Source: Pseudomonas sp. Seg1
GTDB taxonomy: Bacteria > Pseudomonadota > Gammaproteobacteria > Pseudomonadales > Pseudomonadaceae
Length of the DNA stretch: 64,000 nucleotides
Direction: 5' to 3'
Assembly: GCF_018326005.1 (NCBI RefSeq)
Contig: NZ_AP021903.1
Coordinates: forward strand, 4,887,001 to 4,951,000
The position numbers were made by a program, and so were the translations under genes. The notes beneath the pieces were generated by a model. That model was not told where the DNA came from, did not search any database, and was given only the letters and a program-made list of their open reading frames with translations. The stretch's first letter is position 1. The number at the start of each line of letters is the position of its first letter. This document shows positions 57,257-64,000 of this stretch, in pieces.

Positions 57257-57712
57257 GCTATCGCTGGCAAGCCAGCTCCCACAGGGATTTGTGCTGGCAC
57301 CGAAATATCCGACACACCACAAAACCTGTGGGAGCTAGCCTGCTGGCGATGAGGCCAACCCAGCCAACCCACATTTGTGCCGAAACTGAAATTTCCGAAA
57401 CACCACAACCCCTGTGGGAGCTGGCTTGCCAGCGATGAGGCCAGACCAGCCAACCCACATTTGCGCCGAAACTGAAATCTCCGAAACACCACAACCCCTG
57501 TGGGAGCTGGCTTGCCAGCGATGGGGCCAGACCAGCCAACCCACATTTGCGCCGAAACTGAAATCTCCGAAACACCACACCCCCTGTGGGAGCTGGCTTG
57601 CCAGCGATGGGTCCAGACCAGCCAACCCACATTTGCGCCGAAACTGAAATCTCCGAAACACCACACCCCCTGTGGGAGCTGGCTTGCCAGCGATGGGGCC
57701 AGACCAGCCACC
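57257..57712. repeat. Tandem 86-bp repeat array built on a REP palindrome
   Basis: CTGTGGGAGCT starts at 57326, 57412, 57498, 57584 and 57670, exactly 86 bp apart. Each unit joins the GCTGGCTTGCCAGC REP to the same ~50-bp spacer. One inverted REP stands at about 57260-57284. Later units are nearly identical, so the amplification is recent. Open frames through it are not genes. Confidence 0.9.
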
Positions 57713-57729
57713 ACAAAAACAGCAGACAC

Positions 57730-57763
57730 AAAAAAGCCCCGCCCGGCATCACCGGACAGGGCT
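57730..57763 (-). terminator. Terminator after acsA
   Basis: Minus-strand hairpin AGCCCTGTCCGG / CCGGGCGGGGCT with one or two mismatches, followed by six T, about 16 bp past the acsA stop. Confidence 0.7.
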
Positions 57764-57778
57764 CCATGCCTCTAACGC

Positions 57779-59734
<1,956 letters not shown>

Positions 59735-60199
59735 CTTTCCTACCTCGGTGTAATAGTTGTTTTTGTATGACCCTGTTGTAACGGGGCCGGGCCCATAGAA
59801 CCATTCGACGATGGTAGTAACAAGCCCCTACAAAACATCCAGACATCCCCAAGTCGGCCCGCGAACACCCCTCCCGAATATCACGCAACCCCTGTGGGAG
59901 CTGGCTTGCCAGCGATTCAGACAACTCGGTCCCACAGACAAAACACCCGGCTATCAATCTCCATCTCAAGGGATTGTTACCAAATCTGCCAAAGGTGTTT
60001 ATCAAAACCCGCTCTGTTTACCCCCACCCCATCTCCCTAAAATTCACCTCGCCGACAAGGCAAACGCGATTAACAACGTTACAGCCCCCACGAAGGCCGT
60101 TAATCCAGCTCTCAAGTAATAACTGCAAACGATGAAGTTCCACACGCAACCCTAAAAAGGTTGCGTGACCCCACTCGACCTCAAAAAGGTAAATCTGAA
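59735..60199. other. Intergenic region upstream of acsA, with one REP
   Basis: A single GCTGGCTTGCCAGC REP at 59890-59917. The left end must hold the acsA promoter and the right end that of the DUF2790 gene. A GGTTGCGTG / CACGCAACC inverted repeat near 60143-60170 lies just ahead of the latter. No gene seen. Confidence 0.5.
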
Positions 60200-60460
60200 A
60201 TGAAAGCTTTATTGGTTCTGGCCCTCAGCAGTCTGTGCGCAACCGCCATGGCAGACGAGGTCCCGACTGATGTCGCACAGCAACAACCAGCTATCGAGGA
60301 ATACACTTACTCGACCCACCTGGACATCGCCAACGTTGTATCCATGAGCGAAGTGCCAAATGTCTGCGAAGTTGTTCCGATGAAAATGGAATACGACGAC
60401 TCCAAGGGTCAGCGGCACATCCTGCGTTACAGCGTCATGGGCAACGGCTGCACCAATTGA
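60200..60460 (+). CDS. DUF2790 family small secreted protein
   Basis: 86 residues from the ATG at 60200. Signal peptide MKALLVLALSSLCATAMA-DE. The mature part (YTYSTHLDIANVVSMSEVPNVCEVVPMKMEYDDSKGQRHILRYSVMGNGC) matches DUF2790, a Pseudomonas periplasmic family of unknown role. The two Cys may form a disulfide. Some DUF2790 members respond to copper or stress; nothing in the sequence shows that here. Monocistronic. Confidence 0.88.
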   Translation: MKALLVLALSSLCATAMADEVPTDVAQQQPAIEEYTYSTHLDIANVVSMSEVPNVCEVVPMKMEYDDSKGQRHILRYSVMGNGCTN

Positions 60461-61012
60461 TGATTTGAGACTGCACCGAATTGGATCTCTCCGCGCAACA
60501 TTGAGGGTCGATTCCAGCCCGACTTCGGTCGGGCTCAGTTGTGTCTGGAGTCGTCAAAAGTGCTTGCAAAACACTAGATGTAGTAAAAACCGTGAATTTT
60601 TGTTCGTTTTTTGAGCGATTCCGCATTTGCGAGATTTTTACGAAAAAAAATCTATCCCCGGCAAAGCCCTGTAAACCCACGCTCTCATCGAAAAACCACC
60701 CTCCCCGACCGCTCCATGCGCGGATTCGCCTCAGCACAGCCGTGTTTTTTTCCCTATAATGCCGCCCTAATCGGGTCAGCAATATTCCCTTACAGGGATC
60801 AAAAGCCATTCTGAAGCCCCGCAGTCGCGTTCAACGTGATCTGCGCCCGTCAGAGGCTCTCGGAAACCCGTACAAAATTCTGTTTGATGCCTGCGTTTAG
60901 CTGCTGCAAAGAACGATTCCTTTAGATCCAACGCGGTCTGTACGACCGTGTGAAAAACCAACCAATCAGGTTTCACACGGGCGACAGGCCCTCACGCAGG
61001 AGACGACACGTC
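60461..61012. promoter_or_regulatory. Upstream control region of nrdB
   Basis: About 550 bp without a gene. A small hairpin AGCCCGACTTCGGTCGGGCT at about 60518 may end the DUF2790 transcript. A clear -10 box TATAAT is at 60755-60760 with only a weak -35. The leader to nrdB would be about 245 nt. Confidence 0.55.
60571..60586 (+). promoter_or_regulatory. Possible NrdR box upstream of nrdB
   Basis: ACACTAGATGTAGTAA resembles the NrdR consensus ACACWATATATWGTGT. Only one good copy is seen and NrdR usually uses two, so this is tentative. Confidence 0.4.
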
Positions 61013-62263
61013 ATGCTGAGCTGGGACGAATTCGACAAAGAAGACAGTGAAGTAGCAACCGTGAAAGGCGCCAACGCCGGCCACGCTACTGAAGCCAACA
61101 TGGACCGCCTCGACAACGCCGGCGGTGCTGCGGCACTCGAAGCCCGCGCCGTCACCGCCGCCGACTCGGCCGCCGTGGCCCGCGCCAAGGCTGCACTGAA
61201 CTCCCTCGACGTCGCCGAAGGCCTCGCCGAACTCGAAGGCGCCTCCGCCCGTGTCGCCGTTGACGAAAAGCGCATGATCAACTGCCGCGCCGACCTCAAC
61301 CAACTCGTGCCATTCAAGTACGACTGGGCTTGGCAGAAGTATCTGGACGGTTGCGCAAACCACTGGATGCCGCAAGAAGTCAACATGACCGCCGACATCG
61401 CCCTCTGGAAAGACCCGGAAGGCCTGACCGACGACGAGCGCCGCATCGTCATGCGCAACCTCGGCTTCTTCTCCACCGCCGACTCCCTGGTTGCCAACAA
61501 CCTGGTCCTGGCCGTGTACCGCCTGATCACCAACCCGGAATGCCGCCAGTACATCCTGCGCCAGGCTTTCGAAGAAGCGATCCACACCCACGCCTACCAG
61601 TACTGCATCGAATCGCTGGCCATGGATGAAGGCGAAATCTTCAACATGTACCACGAGATCCCATCGGTTGCTAAAAAAGCAGCCTGGGGCCTGAAGTACA
61701 CCCGTTCGATCTCCGATCCGAAGTTCGAAACCGGCACCCCAGACACCGACAAAGAGCTGCTGCGCAACCTGATCGCCTACTACTGCGTTCTGGAAGGCAT
61801 CTTCTTCTACTGCGGCTTCACCCAAATCCTCTCCATGGGCCGCCGCAACAAAATGACCGGCGTCGCCGAGCAGTTCCAATACATCCTGCGCGACGAATCC
61901 ATGCACCTGAACTTCGGCATCGACGTGATCAACCAGATCAAAATCGAAAACCCACACCTGTGGGATGCCGAGATGAAAGAAGAAGCGACCCAGATGATTC
62001 TGCAGGGTACGCAGCTGGAGATTGAATACGCACGTGACACCATGCCTCGCGGGGTGTTGGGTATGAACGCGGCGATGATGGAGGACTACCTGAAGTTCAT
62101 CGCTAACCGTCGTTTGAGCCAGATTGGTTTGAAGGAAGAGTATCCGGGGACTACGAATCCGTTCCCTTGGATGAGTGAGATTATGGACTTGAAGAAAGAG
62201 AAGAATTTCTTTGAGACCAGAGTGATTGAGTATCAGACTGGTGGTGCTCTGAGCTGGGACTAA
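61013..62263 (+). CDS. nrdB: Class Ia ribonucleotide reductase beta subunit NrdB
   Basis: 416 residues from the ATG at 61013 ([13 protein letters not shown]), preceded by AGGAGA. NrdB holds the di-iron centre and tyrosyl radical that start reduction of ribonucleotides by NrdA. Metal-ligand segments are visible ([33 protein letters not shown]), and the C-terminal ...[10 protein letters not shown] is the tail that docks on NrdA. The ~90-residue N-terminal Ala-rich extension is normal for Pseudomonas. The partner nrdA is not in this window; nrdB has its own upstream promoter region. Confidence 0.96.
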   Translation: MLSWDEFDKEDSEVATVKGANAGHATEANMDRLDNAGGAAALEARAVTAADSAAVARAKAALNSLDVAEGLAELEGASARVAVDEKRMINCRADLNQLVPFKYDWAWQKYLDGCANHWMPQEVNMTADIALWKDPEGLTDDERRIVMRNLGFFSTADSLVANNLVLAVYRLITNPECRQYILRQAFEEAIHTHAYQYCIESLAMDEGEIFNMYHEIPSVAKKAAWGLKYTRSISDPKFETGTPDTDKELLRNLIAYYCVLEGIFFYCGFTQILSMGRRNKMTGVAEQFQYILRDESMHLNFGIDVINQIKIENPHLWDAEMKEEATQMILQGTQLEIEYARDTMPRGVLGMNAAMMEDYLKFIANRRLSQIGLKEEYPGTTNPFPWMSEIMDLKKEKNFFETRVIEYQTGGALSWD

Positions 62264-62325
62264 CTAATAGTCTCGCTCGCCACGATTTGACGATTGCTGC
62301 CTGAGTCGACGAGTCGAGAAAGCTA

Positions 62326-62355
62326 AAAGCCCCGATCTGATCGGGGCTTTTTTAT
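62326..62355 (+). terminator. Rho-independent terminator after nrdB
   Basis: Hairpin AAAGCCCCGATC-TGA-TCGGGGCTTT followed by a T run, 63 bp after the stop. Confidence 0.88.
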
Positions 62356-62481
62356 GGGCGATTGGTAATCCTTTTTACGCCTACGTCACAGCGTTCAATC
62401 TCCTACAGCACTTACAGTCGCTTCCCATTGAAGCCTGCCAAGAGCACTACTAAGCTCTATCGCAGGTGCCTAAGAAACGCC

Positions 62482-62606
62482 CAACGTAGAAAGCTTGGTC
62501 AGTGACACAGACGCGTAATTCGTCGGTGGCAACTGCTCTGCTCGTTGGGATTTCTTAAGTCCACTCTACGTTGGGGTCAGGCCCTCCCAAAATCCATAAC
62601 GTAGAG
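62482..62606. promoter_or_regulatory. Three CAACGTAGA-type motifs upstream of the BRO-N gene
   Basis: CAACGTAGA occurs at 62482-62490. Its inverted form CTCTACGTT is at 62564-62572, and AACGTAGAG at 62598-62606. The last two make a perfect 9-bp inverted repeat whose right arm overlaps the ribosome-binding site of the next gene. They look like operators or a hairpin that controls translation. Confidence 0.45.
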
Positions 62607-62615
62607 GTCATAGAT

Positions 62616-63149
62616 ATGTCTGATCCATGCTCGGCAACCGTCTTCTCTCGCCACAATCTTTTTTTACATGCCCTTCTATGGGAAAACCAGCCTTGGTTTT
62701 CCGCCCGCGATGTCGGCCGCTTGATTGGTTTTCATCTGAATGACCGGGTGGTCAATAAGCTAGATAGCGATCAACGCCGCATTATGTGGATTGAGTACTT
62801 TCGAGAACCAGAACAGCATCTGATGCTTAGTGAATCCGGGGTGTATGCGCTGCTGGTCTATCACTACGTTCCGGGGAATCGGCTGTTGCGTGAGTGGCTG
62901 ACCAATGAGGTAGTGCCTACCTTGCGCGACGCTGCGGATTCGGGAGATTCAAATCGGCCAATGTTGAGTTTGTTGGATTGGCCAGAGATGTCGTTGAGTT
63001 TGCTGCATTGGCGGGATGAGGGGTGGATTCGGCTAAGGGATATGCCTTACCTGTTGAACGATCAGAAGCCACGACGAACTTCTCTAGAGAAACCCTGGTG
63101 GCGACGGGTTGCGCAGGTGTTTCAGTCCTCGAAGCACTCGATGGGCTAG
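62616..63149 (+). CDS. BRO-N domain protein (phage antirepressor-like)
   Basis: 177 residues from the ATG at 62616 (MSDPCSATVFSRHNLFLHA). The BRO-N domain spans about residues 8-115: HALLWENQPWFSARDVGRLIGF, then LSESGVYALLVYHYVPGNRLLREWLTNEVVPTLR, the core seen in phage antirepressors such as KilA/Ant proteins. The C-terminal ~60 residues are basic with Trp pairs (LEKPWWRRVAQVF) and unrecognised. It sits alone between nrdB and an HNH gene, with possible operator repeats upstream. It may be a prophage remnant or a host regulator; no phage structural genes are near. Confidence 0.8.
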   Translation: MSDPCSATVFSRHNLFLHALLWENQPWFSARDVGRLIGFHLNDRVVNKLDSDQRRIMWIEYFREPEQHLMLSESGVYALLVYHYVPGNRLLREWLTNEVVPTLRDAADSGDSNRPMLSLLDWPEMSLSLLHWRDEGWIRLRDMPYLLNDQKPRRTSLEKPWWRRVAQVFQSSKHSMG

Positions 63150-63262
63150 GGATGGTTTTGTAGGATCGCGCAGGATCTGTCGCTTTTTTCTGTAGGATTT
63201 TTCGTAGACAGAGGTGATGGCCACTAAGTATCGTCCGAGGGTTTTCAACCCTCGGCGATTGT
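63150..63262. other. Short gap before the HNH gene
   Basis: 113 bp, no gene seen. It includes CCGAGGGTTTTCAACCCTCGG at about 63226-63246, a perfect inverted repeat just ahead of the next start; it could be an operator or a hairpin. Confidence 0.5.
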
Positions 63263-64000
63263 ATGGACACGGATAAAAGTAACAGCGATTGGAGTGAGGT
63301 CGAGATTCAGGCGGCAGTCGATGCCTATCTCAAGATGCTTGCACGCGAGCAGAGCGGCCAGAAATTCGTCAAGACTGAGGAAAATCGAATCCTGCGTGAA
63401 GGCCCGTTAGCCGGTCGGACTAAAGGCTCTGTCGAGTTCCGGATGCAGAACATTTCTACCGTGTTGGCTGAGATGGATAGAAAGCGTATTCAAGGCTACA
63501 AACCTGCCAAGAATGTTGGCGCGAATGTGGCGCGCAGCATTCGCATGGCGCTAAATGCTTCTATTATTTTGACGCCTGAAGATTCTGCTCCGACTGCGGA
63601 TGAAGAACTATTGGAGCGCCGGGCAGCAAAATTTGAGAGTCAGGCGTTTCTGTATGTACCAAAAGGCATCAAGAATCCGGTACAGGCTGAATGCAAAAAA
63701 AAGACATATCTTCGAGATCCTGAATTAAGGGCTTGGGTTCGCCAGCAGGCTAATGGTAGGTGCGAAGGTTGTGGCAACCCCGCACCGTTTGAAAAGAGTG
63801 GTGAGCCTTTTTTGGAGGTGCACCACGTTAAGCATCTCTCGGAGAATGGATCAGATCGCCCATCGAATGTTGTTGCGCTATGTCCTAACTTTCACCAACG
63901 CTGTCATCACTCGAGCGATAAGCTTGAATTCACTGCTGAGCGCTATAAAAAGATAACAAGATTAAAACAAGAGCAAGAAGGAAGAATGGCAGTCATCCTT
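63263..64000 (+). CDS. HNH endonuclease, 3' end outside the window
   Basis: At least 246 residues from the ATG at 63263 (MDTDKSNSDWSEVEIQAAVD); still open at the right edge. The first ~110 residues (DAYLKMLAREQSGQKFVKTE, RTKGSVEFRMQNISTVL) resemble a DNA-reading domain often found ahead of HNH modules. The HNH core spans about 170-225: CEGCGNPAPF, LEVHHVKHLSENG, NVVALCPNFHQRCHHSSD. The two CxxC-type pairs suggest a structural zinc, and the HH pair is catalytic, as in McrA-like nucleases. Base composition is lower in GC than nrdB. A restriction-type role is likely but not shown. Confidence 0.82.
   Translation, partial: MDTDKSNSDWSEVEIQAAVDAYLKMLAREQSGQKFVKTEENRILREGPLAGRTKGSVEFRMQNISTVLAEMDRKRIQGYKPAKNVGANVARSIRMALNASIILTPEDSAPTADEELLERRAAKFESQAFLYVPKGIKNPVQAECKKKTYLRDPELRAWVRQQANGRCEGCGNPAPFEKSGEPFLEVHHVKHLSENGSDRPSNVVALCPNFHQRCHHSSDKLEFTAERYKKITRLKQEQEGRMAVIL

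Noticed and set aside
57257..57712. Possible CRISPR array
   Set aside because: The 86-bp unit repeats as a whole, including its spacer, so there are no unique spacers; no cas genes nearby. The same holds for the 69-bp array at 1-463.
62616..64000. A complete prophage after nrdB
   Set aside because: Apart from the BRO-N protein there are no phage structural, replication or integrase genes in view; only an HNH gene follows.

Overview
The window is chromosomal DNA of a fluorescent Pseudomonas (P. fluorescens group). This rests on gene order shared with P. aeruginosa PAO1 (cheR-cheV-flgA-flgM-flgN-flgZ; rsmA-tRNAs-lysC-alaS next to aruC-F-G-D-B-E, argR, aotPOMQJ and acsA), on high GC, and on three families of Pseudomonas-type REP palindromes. 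All calls come from reading the sequence and from recalled family knowledge; no database search was possible.

Layout. 1-890: a 69-bp tandem repeat array and a dispersed repeat block. 0.9-8.9 kb: flagellar rod/hook and chemotaxis genes (flgE-D-C-B, cheR, cheV on the minus strand; flgA, flgM, flgN, flgZ on the plus strand) with visible RpoN and FliA promoters. 9-16.2 kb: MFS transporter, glutamine-synthetase-like enzyme, a histidine kinase/TPR response regulator pair, an LprI-like lipobox-free secreted protein and a small cytochrome c. 16.35-23.51 kb: an AT-rich genomic island in the 3' end of tRNA-Arg(CCT), bounded by 50-bp direct repeats. It carries a truncated tyrosine integrase, a broken serine recombinase and defence-like cargo: an AAA ATPase overlapping a PIN-like nuclease, a two-TM potassium-channel-like protein, a small unknown protein and a SEFIR-domain protein. 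23.8-28 kb: two small proteins, an orphan phnN, amrZ, mgtE and a secreted protein. 28-35.2 kb: three tRNA-Arg(ACG), tRNA-Ser(GCT), csrA/rsmA, lysC, alaS, ltaE, and an FMN riboswitch ahead of a lumazine synthase.

35.3-56.7 kb: the arginine succinyltransferase (AST/Aru) catabolic genes and the arginine/ornithine ABC importer (Aot) with their regulator ArgR, all on the minus strand. ArgR-box-like sites lie upstream of aruC and aotJ. Between argR and aruC, on the opposite strand, sits a single 7.8-kb gene for a 2590-residue dermonecrotic-toxin-like protein with five ~303-residue helical/LRR modules. 57.2-57.7 kb: an 86-bp tandem array. 57.8-62.3 kb: acsA, a DUF2790 protein and nrdB. 62.6-64 kb: a BRO-N-domain protein with repeated operator-like motifs, then an HNH nuclease gene that runs off the window.

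The most interesting parts are the island's ATPase/PIN pair with its channel and SEFIR neighbours, and the giant modular LRR protein placed inside an otherwise conserved arginine-catabolism locus.
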